This document shows positions 7,994 through 16,759 of a stretch of 41,907 nt of DNA, one piece after another. The DNA comes from an uncultured Pseudobutyrivibrio sp. (GTDB lineage Bacteria > Bacillota > Clostridia > Lachnospirales > Lachnospiraceae). The DNA is taken from the NCBI GenBank assembly GCA_946548305.1, contig CAMNPQ010000002.1:1-41907 (forward strand). The letters run 5' to 3'. Below the pieces are notes generated by a model, which worked only from the letters and a program-made list of their open reading frames with translations, was not told the DNA's origin and searched no databases. Position 1 is the stretch's first letter. Each line of letters begins with the position of its first letter. The position numbers and the translations under genes were made by a program.

Positions 7994-8045
7994 ACTTATA
8001 TATCCATAATTATAAGTGATTTTACTTATATTGCAATGTGCAATA
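7994..8045. promoter_or_regulatory. Operator cluster in the LysR/MATE divergent promoter
   Basis: ACTTATA (7994-8000) and TATAAGT (8011-8017) form an inverted repeat with a 10-bp spacer; a third ACTTATA lies at 8024-8030. A T-N11-A core typical of LysR boxes fits within the first pair. A second perfect palindrome, TATTGCA-ATG-TGCAATA, covers 8029-8045 just before the MATE ribosome binding site. Binding by the adjacent LysR protein is inferred. Confidence 0.5.
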
Positions 8046-8067
8046 AAATAATACGAAGGAGGACACC

Positions 8068-9441
8068 ATGAAACGCATAGATTTTGAAAAAGGAAAAACT
8101 TTAAATAATATTCTGGCGACCGCTATGCCCATGCTGGTAGCCCAGATACTAAACCTTTTATACAACATTGTTGATAGAATATATATAGCAAGAATACCTG
8201 AAATCGGAACTGTTGCCCTGGGGGCTGTGGGACTGTGTTTTCCTATAGTCATTTTGATAACTGGTTTTACAAATATGTATGGAAGCGGTGGTGCACCATT
8301 GTTTTCCATCACCAGAGGTCAAAAGAATAATGAGGAGGCAAAGGCTCTACAAAACACATCTTTTTTCCTGCTTGTGGTTACAGGCATTGTTCTCACATTT
8401 ATAGGTGAGATATTTGGTGAGCCTATACTTTCACTGTTTGGCACCTCTGACACTTCAATGATATATGCTCTACCGTATTTACGGATTTATCTGATTGGAA
8501 CTGTTTTTTCCATGGTTGCCACTGGTATGAATCCATTTATCACTGCACAGGGCTTTGCCATAGTGGGAATGACCACAGTTATTGTAGGAGCAGCAGCAAA
8601 CATTATCCTGGATCCTATATTTATTTTTGTATTAGGCTTTGGCATAGAAGGAGCAGCCGTTGCCACGGTTATTTCCCAGTTTTTATCAGCAGCCTATGTT
8701 ATGAGATTTTTGCTTCGCAGGGAAAGTGAATACAAACTTCATTTTCTAAGCATTGATGAAATCAAACAATGCGGATACAGGGCAAAAAAAATCATTGGTC
8801 TTGGCACAGCAGCCTTCATAATGCAATTTACAAATGCAGTGGTGCAGATATCCTGCAACAATGTGTTGGCAGATGTAGGTGGAGATATCTACGTGTCTAT
8901 TATGACAATAGTAAACAGTGCAAGACAAATGATGGAAACACCAATCCTGGCAATAGCAGAAGGCACATCTCCAATAATCAGCTATAATTTTGGCGCAAGA
9001 AGATTTTCCAGAATAAAGGAATCTATCAAAATAATGTTTGTGCTGGATATGATTTACTCTATAACTGTGTGGTTGATTATCAGGCTGTTCCCAGGTTTCA
9101 TCATAGGAATATTCAGCAATGACAAGACGATACTGGCAGATGCCATACCTGCTTTTCATTTATATTTTTCTACATTTATATTTATGACATTCCAGCATGC
9201 AGGCCAGGTGACATTTAAATCCCTGGGGCTTAAAGGGCAGGCTATTTTCTTCTCGCTGTTTAGAAAAGTCATCATAGTAGTGCCGCTTACATATATGCTG
9301 CCATATTTATTTAACATGGGAGTGGCTGGTGTGTTTGCTGCAGAGCCCATTAGCAATGTGGTAGGCGGTTTGGCTTGCTTTATAACTATGATGTTTACAG
9401 TAAGAAAAATAATAAAAAATTCTAATCAAATTGGAGGGTAA
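8068..9441 (+). CDS. MATE-family multidrug/sodium antiporter
   Basis: A 457-aa integral membrane protein with about 12 transmembrane segments arranged as two six-helix MatE repeats. The start (KTLNNILATAMPMLVAQILNLLYNIVDRIYI) and the ALGAVGLCFPIV and YGSGGAPLFSITRG stretches are typical of the NorM/DinF-related MATE subgroup common in clostridia. Transport of drugs or metabolites by sodium or proton antiport is known for the family; the substrate here is unknown. GAAGGAGGA precedes the ATG. The SGNH esterase gene follows after 3 bp, so the two are translationally close and may act in one process. Confidence 0.93.
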   Translation: MKRIDFEKGKTLNNILATAMPMLVAQILNLLYNIVDRIYIARIPEIGTVALGAVGLCFPIVILITGFTNMYGSGGAPLFSITRGQKNNEEAKALQNTSFFLLVVTGIVLTFIGEIFGEPILSLFGTSDTSMIYALPYLRIYLIGTVFSMVATGMNPFITAQGFAIVGMTTVIVGAAANIILDPIFIFVLGFGIEGAAVATVISQFLSAAYVMRFLLRRESEYKLHFLSIDEIKQCGYRAKKIIGLGTAAFIMQFTNAVVQISCNNVLADVGGDIYVSIMTIVNSARQMMETPILAIAEGTSPIISYNFGARRFSRIKESIKIMFVLDMIYSITVWLIIRLFPGFIIGIFSNDKTILADAIPAFHLYFSTFIFMTFQHAGQVTFKSLGLKGQAIFFSLFRKVIIVVPLTYMLPYLFNMGVAGVFAAEPISNVVGGLACFITMMFTVRKIIKNSNQIGG

Positions 9442-9444
9442 AAA

Positions 9445-10113
9445 ATGGGGACAAATGAAGGTAATTTCATCAATGAGTTTTTTCAAAAGGAAAAAATGGA
9501 TAAGCTTAAGCGGTATCGCCATCTTAATAGGTATGTGAAAAAGGGGCAGATACTATTTACCGGCTCATCCCTTATGGAGCAATTTCCTATAGGAGAAATT
9601 CTTTTAAATCATGATATGCATGTAACCATATACAATCGTGGCATTGGAGGCTACACCATTCCAGAAATGCTAAATTCTATGAATGAGCAGATTTTGGATT
9701 TGGAACCTTCAAAGATTTTCATAAACATAGGTACAAATGACATCAGCAACCCTGAGGAGACTACTGAAAAACTGATTTCAGACTACAGACAGGTGCTTTT
9801 ACAGATAAAAGAAAAACTGCCGGAAACAAAAGTCTATATGATGGCATACTACCCTGTAAATGTCAGTGTGGCTGCAAAACAGCCCTGGCCTCACGCAAAG
9901 GAGGCTGCCCAGCTTAGGCTTGAAAGATTAGCTGGCTGCAACGAGGCTGTTGAAAGGCTTGCAAAGGAGTTCAATTATGATTATATTGATGTAAATGAAG
10001 GACTTACAGCATCAGACGGGCAGACAAAGGAAGAGTTTTCCATAGATGGCATTCATATGTGGTCGGATGCTTATGAAATCGTGTTTGAAAACATGAAAAA
10101 GTATTTAATTTAA
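9445..10113 (+). CDS. SGNH/GDSL-family esterase
   Basis: A 222-aa hydrolase without signal peptide. The four SGNH blocks are visible: ILFTGSSLMEQF with nucleophile S42 (block I, where GDS is replaced by GSS), the YNRGIGGYTI oxyanion glycine (block II), INIGTNDIS with N98 (block III) and FSIDGIHMWSDAY with D201 and H204 (block V). Such enzymes in fibre degraders often remove acetyl groups from imported xylo-oligosaccharides; the substrate here is inferred from context. The ATG is 3 bp after the MATE stop; GGAGGG in the end of that gene serves as Shine-Dalgarno. Confidence 0.9.
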   Translation: MGTNEGNFINEFFQKEKMDKLKRYRHLNRYVKKGQILFTGSSLMEQFPIGEILLNHDMHVTIYNRGIGGYTIPEMLNSMNEQILDLEPSKIFINIGTNDISNPEETTEKLISDYRQVLLQIKEKLPETKVYMMAYYPVNVSVAAKQPWPHAKEAAQLRLERLAGCNEAVERLAKEFNYDYIDVNEGLTASDGQTKEEFSIDGIHMWSDAYEIVFENMKKYLI

Positions 10114-10131
10114 ATCCACTATTAGAAAAGC

Positions 10132-11349
10132 ATGGATAAAACAAGAGCAGATTACATAGTAAAAAACTGTTATAAAATACATGGACTGCTTATGCAGATT
10201 GTATGGAGTGATGAGACGATTATCACTCCTTTTTCTGATGAAAAAAATATGCTTTTTGAGGATGTGCTGACATATCCTTGCGATGAGTCATTAAAGGGGA
10301 AATATTATAGAGTTCCAGTAAAGAATTTTATTTTTTATGTATTTATCACAGATGATATCAAAATAGTTGTTGGCCCTTTTTCCTATGAAAAGGTTGAAAG
10401 ATATGAGGCGAATTTATTTTTAAAAAGCATTGGTCTTGACAAGGAAAATATGCTAATCCCTAAATTATCCGAGACTAAAATCAAGGATTTAATACTTCTT
10501 TTCCACGGGATGATTTTTGAAAAATATGATTTAAACCAAGAGGATTTATTTGATTCAAGCAGCAGTGATATAGAAATAGAAACGAAGCAAAAGCTTGTGG
10601 ATACTATGGTGGAAAATGCCGATGGGGAAATACAGCATTTTTCTTATATTCGTGAAAAGGAATATTTTGAGAGGCTGGTGGATACACTTCTAAATGGCAT
10701 GGATGTGGAGAATGTAAAGCTTCCCACTTTTAACGATGAATTTATTGATATAAAAAATGGTGCAAGTATTCTATCAGAATCTAATTTTAAAGATGCTGAG
10801 TACAACCTGGTTTGCTGCGTGGCAATAGTCAGCAGGTATGCCATGAAAGCAGGGGGAGACGAAACAGAAATCTTTAATTTGGATGATGTGATTCTGCGGA
10901 AATTATCAGTGGCAAAGGATATTGGTGAGATAGATGCTTTGGAGAGCCAATTCTGGAAAGAATTGAAAACCATTTTAATGGGCAAAAGGACAAAGAATTC
11001 CCCATATATTGAGGCTGTTAAAAACTATGTTGCTCACAATATTTTTAAAAGAATCAGGCTTGAGGATATCGCAAATACGATAGGAGTGAATCCATCATAT
11101 TTATCCAGAGTTTTTTCGAAAGAAGTGGGGATGACTATATTTGAATACATCAAGCGAAAAAAAATTGAACGTTCCTGCAATTTGCTGAAATACTCAGATA
11201 AGAGTGTGGCTGAAATAGCTGATTATATAGCTCTCATTCCCCAAAGCTATTTTACAAAGATTTTCAAAGAATGTATGGGCATGTCGCCCACTGAGTATAG
11301 GAATAGCTTGGATGAAACAGGAAAAACAGGTAAATATAATATAAAATAG
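10132..11349 (+). CDS. AraC-family transcriptional regulator
   Basis: A 405-aa cytoplasmic protein. The C-terminal 100 residues hold two AraC helix-turn-helix motifs (RLEDIANTIGVNPSYLSRVFSK and SVAEIADYIALIPQSYFTKIF, ending GMSPTEYRNS). The N-terminal 150 residues (FITDDIKIVVGPFSYE) resemble sensor regions of large Lachnospiraceae AraC proteins, not a cupin I can identify; no transmembrane helix or receiver domain is seen. It lies 18 bp after the SGNH gene and just before the GH3 beta-glucosidase gene, whose promoter has a pair of direct repeats (11328-11360), one overlapping the end of this gene. It therefore probably activates the beta-glucosidase gene. The ribosome binding site is weak. 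Confidence 0.88.
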   Translation: MDKTRADYIVKNCYKIHGLLMQIVWSDETIITPFSDEKNMLFEDVLTYPCDESLKGKYYRVPVKNFIFYVFITDDIKIVVGPFSYEKVERYEANLFLKSIGLDKENMLIPKLSETKIKDLILLFHGMIFEKYDLNQEDLFDSSSSDIEIETKQKLVDTMVENADGEIQHFSYIREKEYFERLVDTLLNGMDVENVKLPTFNDEFIDIKNGASILSESNFKDAEYNLVCCVAIVSRYAMKAGGDETEIFNLDDVILRKLSVAKDIGEIDALESQFWKELKTILMGKRTKNSPYIEAVKNYVAHNIFKRIRLEDIANTIGVNPSYLSRVFSKEVGMTIFEYIKRKKIERSCNLLKYSDKSVAEIADYIALIPQSYFTKIFKECMGMSPTEYRNSLDETGKTGKYNIK

Positions 11350-11360
11350 GTAAAAATAAT
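11328..11360 (+). promoter_or_regulatory. Direct repeats, putative AraC-type activator site of the GH3 gene
   Basis: AGGTAAATATAAT (11328-11340) and AGGTAAAAATAAT (11348-11360) match at 12 of 13 positions with a 20-bp period, two helical turns. The second copy ends about 2 bp before the expected -35 position of the TATAAT at 11386-11391, the classical location for an AraC-type activator. The first copy overlaps the stop codon region of the AraC gene. The -35 hexamer itself is poor, as expected for an activated promoter. Confidence 0.55.
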
Positions 11361-11371
11361 TATACAAAGTT

Positions 11372-11456
11372 AACCTCCTGACATTTATAATCTCATGGTA
11401 AAAGAGTCAAAAATGAGTTTTAGTTTTTTGATTTATAAATGTCAGGAGGTTTTTTT
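11372..11456 (+). promoter_or_regulatory. 19-bp perfect inverted repeat containing the GH3 Shine-Dalgarno, with T-run
   Basis: AACCTCCTGACATTTATAA (11372-11390) is perfectly complementary to TTATAAATGTCAGGAGGTT (11433-11451). The 3' arm contains AGGAGG, followed by seven T residues (11450-11456) and the ATG at 11457. The 42-nt loop has a small CTCAT/ATGAG stem. A TATAAT (11386-11391) spans the end of the 5' arm, so transcripts from that promoter would start near 11398 and lack this arm. The layout repeats that at 87-127. Confidence 0.65.
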
Positions 11457-13972
11457 ATGGTACGTATTACAGATAGCAGCGTGCAGCCATTTGAGGTGGA
11501 ACATGCAAAAAGAGTAAGAGCACTTAGTCCAGAGTGTACTCTTCTTTTAAAAGCAATGGTTTATTGCCAATAAAGAATTTGAAAAAGGTGGCATTGTTCG
11601 GAAGCGGTGCCAGACACACAATCAAGGGTGGTACAGGTTCAGGAGATGTAAATGTGCGTCATTTCATTACTGCTGAAGAGGGCATAGAAAATGCAGGTAT
11701 AGAGATTGTTTCAAAAAAGTGGCTTGATGACTATGACGAGGTTGTGGCAAAGGCACACGGGGCCTTTGTTGCAAAGATAAAGGAAGAGGCAAAAGCTTCT
11801 GGTCAGCCGGCAATGATGTATGCTATGGGTAAAACTATGGCAGAACCTGACTATGAGCTGCCACTTGATTATGAGGTTGATACAGCAGTATATGTCCTTG
11901 CCAGAAACTCTGGTGAGGGTGACGATAGAAAGATTGTAGCAGGTGATATCAATTTAACAGATACTGAGGCAAGGGATATTAAAGCATTAAATGAAAAATA
12001 TAAAAACTTTGTTTTGGTATTGAATGTAGGTGGATTAATTGACCTGACACCTGTAAATGAAGTGGAAAACGTGCTTTTGCTGGGACAGCTTGGACAGGAA
12101 ACTGGTAATGTCTTAGCAGATCTCATTACAGGAAAGTCTTATCCATCAGGAAAGCTTACAACCACCTGGGCTCCTATTGCTGACTATCCTTCTACAGCTG
12201 GTTTTGCAGACCCTGATGATACAAAATACTCAGAGGGTGTATATGTAGGCTACAGATATTTCGACACAGTACAAAAGACACCAACCTATCCATTCGGTTA
12301 TGGCTTGTCATATACAAAGTTTCAGGTAGAGCCAAAGGATGCCTGTCTAACAGGGGACAAAATCCAGGTTTCTGTTGAGGTAAAAAATATTGGAGAGCAG
12401 CCTGGCAAGGAAGTGGTACAGGTTTACGTGACCGCCCCTGATGGAAAGCTGGATAAGCCTTATCAGGAGCTGGTGGCATTTGCCAAGACCAAGGAACTGG
12501 CACCTTCAGAAGCTACCACTGTAAATATTGAATTTGCCGCTGATGCAATGTCATCATATGATATGGCACAGGCAGCTTTTGTATTAGAGCAGGGCAAGTA
12601 CATAGTCAGAGTTGGAAATGCATCAAACAACACCAGGGTTGCAGCAGTGGTATCACTAGATAAAACTGTTGTTGTATCAAAACACAAAAATATATGCAAC
12701 GGCTTGGAATTCAAGGACAATGTCTATGAAAGAAAAGTGGCTGATGATTTAACGGGAGTAAAGAAGCTGGAGCTTTCAGCTGATAGTATCGTATATACGG
12801 AATTTGAATATCAGCCTGAGCCTTCTGAAATAACAGGTGAAAAAGATGTCACATGGGCTGATGTGGTTAAAAATCATGAGCTTTTAGATGATTTTGTTGC
12901 AGGACTTTCAAACGAGCAGCTGGCATATTTGTCTTTGGGACAATTTGAAGAAGGTGATGGAATGGGTTCTATCATTGGCTCAGCCTCAGAAACAATGGCT
13001 GGTGCAGCTGGGGAAACTACTGCAAAGCTAAAGGAGCTTGGAGTTCCAACACTTGTTATGGCAGATGGACCTGCAGGAATCAGAGTATGTACACAGTACA
13101 AAATTGTAGATGGCAAAGCAAAGGGATTGGATAATTCCCTGGCTGGTTTGGAAGATTTTCTTGACGAAGGTGACTCAAGCTTCCTGCCACCACAGCAGGA
13201 GCCTTCAGAGGAAGAAAAAAATGCACCAGTGAACTATATCTACTGCACAGCCATTCCAATCGGAACAGAACTGGCACAAAGCTGGAATATGGACGTGGTA
13301 GAAGAATGTGGAAATATTGTTGGTGAAGAAATGGAAATGTTTGGCGTACATCTGTGGCTTGCACCAGCACTTAATATTCACCGTTCACCTTTATGTGGAA
13401 GGGATTTTGAATACTATTCAGAAGATCCTCTTATCAGTGGAAAAGTGGCTGCTGCTATCACAAAGGGTGTGCAAAAGCACAAAGGCTGTGGCACTACCAT
13501 CAAGCATTTTGCCTGCAACAATCAGGAAACAAACAGAATGCGTTCTAACAGTATGTTAAGCGAACGTGCGCTTAGAGAAATATACTTAAAGGGATTTGAG
13601 ATAGCTGTGAAAGAGTCACAGCCAAAGGCTCTTATGACATCTTATAATCTGATTAATGGAGAGCACAGCTGCAACAGCAGAGACCTGATTACAAATGCCC
13701 TTAGAGATGAATGGGGCTTCAAGGGTATAGTTATGACCGACTGGTATGTGACAACCACCCTTATGACAGGTGATGTGACACACAAGCATCCAGAGGGCAG
13801 TGCAGCTGGTTGCGTATATGCAGGAAACGACATCACAATGCCAGCCATTCGTCAGGACAAGGCAGAAATGCTTGATTCTGTAGGAAATGATTCTGCAAGA
13901 TATCCAATCGAAAGAGCACATCTGCAGGCAACAGGAAAAAGAGTACTGAGTATGATATTAGAATTGGCTTAA
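11457..13972 (+). CDS. GH3 beta-glucosidase, circularly permuted domain order; apparent frameshift
   Basis: The intended product is about 838 aa. Domain order is reversed: first the GH3 C-terminal sandwich (ALFGSGARHTIKGGTGSGDV), then a fibronectin-III-like domain after YPFGYGLSYTKFQV, and last the TIM barrel (MADGPAGIRV, GRDFEYYSEDP, TTIKHFACNNQE) with the nucleophile in GIVMTDWY (codon 13739-13741). This order is known for beta-glucosidases of Butyrivibrio fibrisolvens and Ruminococcus albus. The ATG at 11457 follows AGGAGG by 7 nt. Its frame reads ...RALSPECTLLLK and would stop after 38 codons; homology continues in the -1 frame (SNGLLPIKNLKKVALF). The junction is TTTAAAA (11546-11552), so either one A is missing from an A-run or -1 slippage occurs. 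No signal peptide: acts on imported cellodextrins or other beta-glucosides. Confidence 0.85.
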
Positions 13973-13978
13973 AGGCTT

Positions 13979-14019
13979 CACCCTACTAGTGAATACCATC
14001 ACTATGTAGGGTGTTTTTT
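13979..14019 (+). terminator. Intrinsic terminator of the GH3 gene
   Basis: CACCCTACTAGTG (13979-13991) pairs with CACTATGTAGGGTG (14000-14013) with one bulged base; six T residues follow (14014-14019). It is 6 bp after the stop codon and ends the beta-glucosidase unit. Confidence 0.85.
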
Positions 14020-14046
14020 AGTCTTAATTTGAATAAAATATATCGG

Positions 14047-14061
14047 ATAAGTACAACTTAT
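14047..14061. promoter_or_regulatory. Palindrome in the GH2 upstream region
   Basis: ATAAGT-ACA-ACTTAT is a perfect palindrome. It lies just upstream of a TTGGTG and AT-rich region (14062-14092) that probably contains the GH2 promoter, although no -10 box is convincing. The half-site is the same as in the LysR/MATE region, which may be chance. Confidence 0.35.
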
Positions 14062-14131
14062 TTGGTGGTAAAATCATCATATATTGTATAGATTTTTGTT
14101 TTTCATCGGAAAAACGGAAATCGTATCTGAC

Positions 14132-14236
14132 CAACTTTTACATGTAATGGAAAAGTTGTCCTGCAAAGCAGGATTCTTGCTGACAATTTCATTGTTAAGT
14201 CAGCAAGAAGTCATGACATGGAGGGAACAAATGAAA
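14132..14236 (+). promoter_or_regulatory. Structured GH2 mRNA leader with start-codon-complementary loop
   Basis: Three hairpins are stacked end to end without gaps: CAACTTTT/AAAAGTTG (14132-14158), TCCTGC-AAA-GCAGGA (14159-14173) and TTCTTGCTGAC/GTCAGCAAGAA (14174-14184 and 14199-14209). A self-complementary GTCATGAC (14210-14217) follows. The loop of the third hairpin contains TTTCATTGTT (14187-14196), which is complementary to AACAAATGAAA (14226-14236) with one bulged A; this includes the ATG at 14231. A pseudoknot or alternative pairing could therefore cover the start codon. Candidate cis-regulatory RNA; no known riboswitch consensus was recognised. Confidence 0.5.
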
Positions 14237-16759
14237 AGGATAAATATAGACAGCAATTGGAAATTTAATCATGGGATTTATGGCGGTATGAGTGCTATCT
14301 TAGGAGAGGATGAAGCTAAAGTGGTAAATTTACCCCATGATTATATGATAGAGACTGACGTGAGACCTGATGCGCCAGCTGGACCAGCCAGTGGGTATTA
14401 TACAGCAGGTGTTGCATATTACACCAAGAAAATAGAGATACCAGAAAGCTGGGAAGGTGAAACAGTATACCTTCATTTTGATGGTGTGATGATGAATGCC
14501 ACAGTGGATGTGAATGGATGTAAGGCTGCACTTCAGCATTATGGTTATGCGCCTTTTGTGGTGGACATTACACCATTTATTTACTACGGCAGGGACAATA
14601 GGATAACCATTACAGTAAATCCTAGTATGCAACCAAATAGCAGATGGTATTCAGGAGCAGGTATATTTAGAAGTGTGGAAGTGTTACACGGTGCTTTGCT
14701 GCATATTGTAAATGATGGAATATACGCATATACGAACCACATTGAGGAAAAATCAGAGGGTGGAATTATTGCGTATTTAAAAACTGAAATTGAGATTGAA
14801 AACAAAATGAACACCAACAGACTTGCTATGGTTGAAGTATGGCTTACTGAGGATGGAAAAGAGGATATACTGGTACATCGCCAAAGTAAAATCCAGATAA
14901 ATCCTAACAGCAAGGAAGTTGCATATATTCCTGTTACTCTTGAAAATGCAAAGCTTTGGGATACACAATCCCCTAATTTATATAGGGTACATGCCAGAGT
15001 AAAGGATTTAGGAGAATTTAGAACTCATCACATAGAAATAAGTAATGGTTCTGTGGATGAAAGCAGCACTATATTTGGAATCAGAACCATTACAGCTGAG
15101 GCTACACATGGGCTGAGAATAAATGGAAAAACAGTAAAGCTAAAGGGTGGATGCCTGCACCATGACAATGGAATATTAGGAGCAATTTCACTGTATGAGG
15201 CAGAGTATAGAAAGCTTTCTATATTGAAGTCACAGGGCTTCAACGCAGTAAGAACCACCCATAACCCACCATCATCAGTTTTCTTGGAAGCATGTGACAG
15301 GCTGGGTATCTATGTTTTTGATGAAGCCTTTGACACATGGGGAATAATGAAGCAGCCAGGTGATTATAATATGTTTTTTGAGACAGACTGGCAGAAGGAT
15401 TTGACTGCCTTTGTAAAAAGAGATAGAACACATCCTTCAGTTATCATCTGGTCGACGGGAAATGAAATTCCAGAAAGAGGTGGATTAAACAATGGATACA
15501 CTGTGGCAACACGTCTTGTAAACCATGTGAGAAATCTGGATAGCAGTCGTCCTATTTCAAATGGAATATGTTCTTTCTGGAGTGGTCTGGATGATGAGCT
15601 GACAGAGCAAGACATTAAAAGAATGCAAAGTCTTATGAGCAATGAGGCAGCAGGGATTCAGAATGTGGATTTCGGGTCAGAGGATTTATCCTGGGAAAAC
15701 TATTCCGAAGGCTTTACTAATGGTCTTGATATAGTAGGCTACAACTATATGGAGGATAAATACCCTAAGGATCATGAGCTGTATCCTGAAAGAGTTATTC
15801 TCGGTTCGGAAAACTATCCAAAAGAAATAGGAAAAAGATGGCCGATGGTAAAAAGCTGTGATTATGTTATTGGAGATTTTACCTGGACAGCCTATGATTA
15901 TATTGGAGAAGCGGGAATAGGAAAGACAGTCTTTGTTGAGGACTCAGATCCTAGGCTTAAGGCTGGTCCATTTGCCCTTATGTCTCACACATCCGAATAT
16001 CCTTGGCGTCTTGCAAATGATGCTGATGTGGATATAAATGGAAATATACTGCCACAGGGATTTTATAGAAGAGTTGTTTGGGGGGATGAGGCAACCTATC
16101 TTTTCGCTTACAATCCTGCAAATTATGGATTGACAGAAATAGTAAGTATGTGGGGCTTTACAGATGTATCTACAAGGTGGAATTGGGACGGCTATGAGAA
16201 TAAGCCAATAAGGCTTGTGGTATTTTCATGCGCTGATGAGGTGGAACTCATTTTAAACGGTAAATCAGTGGGCAGAAAAAAAGCAGGAGAAAGCCTTGCA
16301 GTGGAGGATATGCCTTTAAGCTTTGTATTTGACACAGTTTATCAACCTGGAACTATTACAGCCGTAAGCTACAAAAATAACAGTGAGATTTCCCGTAGTA
16401 ACTTAAGTACCACAGATGGTGTAAAAAAAGTAAGAATCACTCCGGAAAAGCAGAAGGTGCAGGCTGATATTCACAGCCTTGCATATATAAATATAGAGCT
16501 TGTGGATGAGAATGAAAAAATAGTACAATGTGATGATAGAAACATAGTTATAAAGGTGGAAGGCGCAGGTCAATTGCAAGGACTTGGTTCTTCAAACCCA
16601 ATAACAAATGAAAATTATACTTCTCACAGCTGCAAAACTTACAGGGGCAGGGCAATGGCTGTTATTAGAAGCACAGGCTCTTCAGGTTCTATAAAAGTCT
16701 GTGTAAGCTTAGAAGATAATAAAGATGTTCAGGATTTTTGTGTAGTAGAAAGCATATGA
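14231..16759 (+). CDS. GH2 family beta-galactosidase/beta-glycosidase
   Basis: An 842-aa cytoplasmic enzyme. The N-terminal jelly roll (about 1-180, with VNLPHDY and the RWYSGAGIFRSVEVLH segment typical of GH2), the immunoglobulin-like domain, and the TIM barrel are in order. The acid/base is in WSTGNEIPERGG (E412) and the nucleophile in VILGSENYP (E527). The C-terminal 270 residues contain the DUF4982-like WGFTDVSTRWNWDGYENKPI stretch and a final beta-sandwich. The exact glycoside (beta-galactoside, glucuronide or arabinoside) cannot be told from sequence. The ATG at 14231 follows GGAGGG by 5 nt; longer in-frame starts lack a ribosome binding site. The stop overlaps the kinase start (ATGA), so enzyme, kinase and regulator form one operon. 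Confidence 0.9.
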   Translation: MKRINIDSNWKFNHGIYGGMSAILGEDEAKVVNLPHDYMIETDVRPDAPAGPASGYYTAGVAYYTKKIEIPESWEGETVYLHFDGVMMNATVDVNGCKAALQHYGYAPFVVDITPFIYYGRDNRITITVNPSMQPNSRWYSGAGIFRSVEVLHGALLHIVNDGIYAYTNHIEEKSEGGIIAYLKTEIEIENKMNTNRLAMVEVWLTEDGKEDILVHRQSKIQINPNSKEVAYIPVTLENAKLWDTQSPNLYRVHARVKDLGEFRTHHIEISNGSVDESSTIFGIRTITAEATHGLRINGKTVKLKGGCLHHDNGILGAISLYEAEYRKLSILKSQGFNAVRTTHNPPSSVFLEACDRLGIYVFDEAFDTWGIMKQPGDYNMFFETDWQKDLTAFVKRDRTHPSVIIWSTGNEIPERGGLNNGYTVATRLVNHVRNLDSSRPISNGICSFWSGLDDELTEQDIKRMQSLMSNEAAGIQNVDFGSEDLSWENYSEGFTNGLDIVGYNYMEDKYPKDHELYPERVILGSENYPKEIGKRWPMVKSCDYVIGDFTWTAYDYIGEAGIGKTVFVEDSDPRLKAGPFALMSHTSEYPWRLANDADVDINGNILPQGFYRRVVWGDEATYLFAYNPANYGLTEIVSMWGFTDVSTRWNWDGYENKPIRLVVFSCADEVELILNGKSVGRKKAGESLAVEDMPLSFVFDTVYQPGTITAVSYKNNSEISRSNLSTTDGVKKVRITPEKQKVQADIHSLAYINIELVDENEKIVQCDDRNIVIKVEGAGQLQGLGSSNPITNENYTSHSCKTYRGRAMAVIRSTGSSGSIKVCVSLEDNKDVQDFCVVESI

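Noticed and set aside
11534-11600. GTG at 11534 as the true start of the GH3 gene
   Set aside because: It has no Shine-Dalgarno, and the 26 codons upstream in the other frame match the family N-terminus and have a strong ribosome binding site; a frameshift explains the data better.
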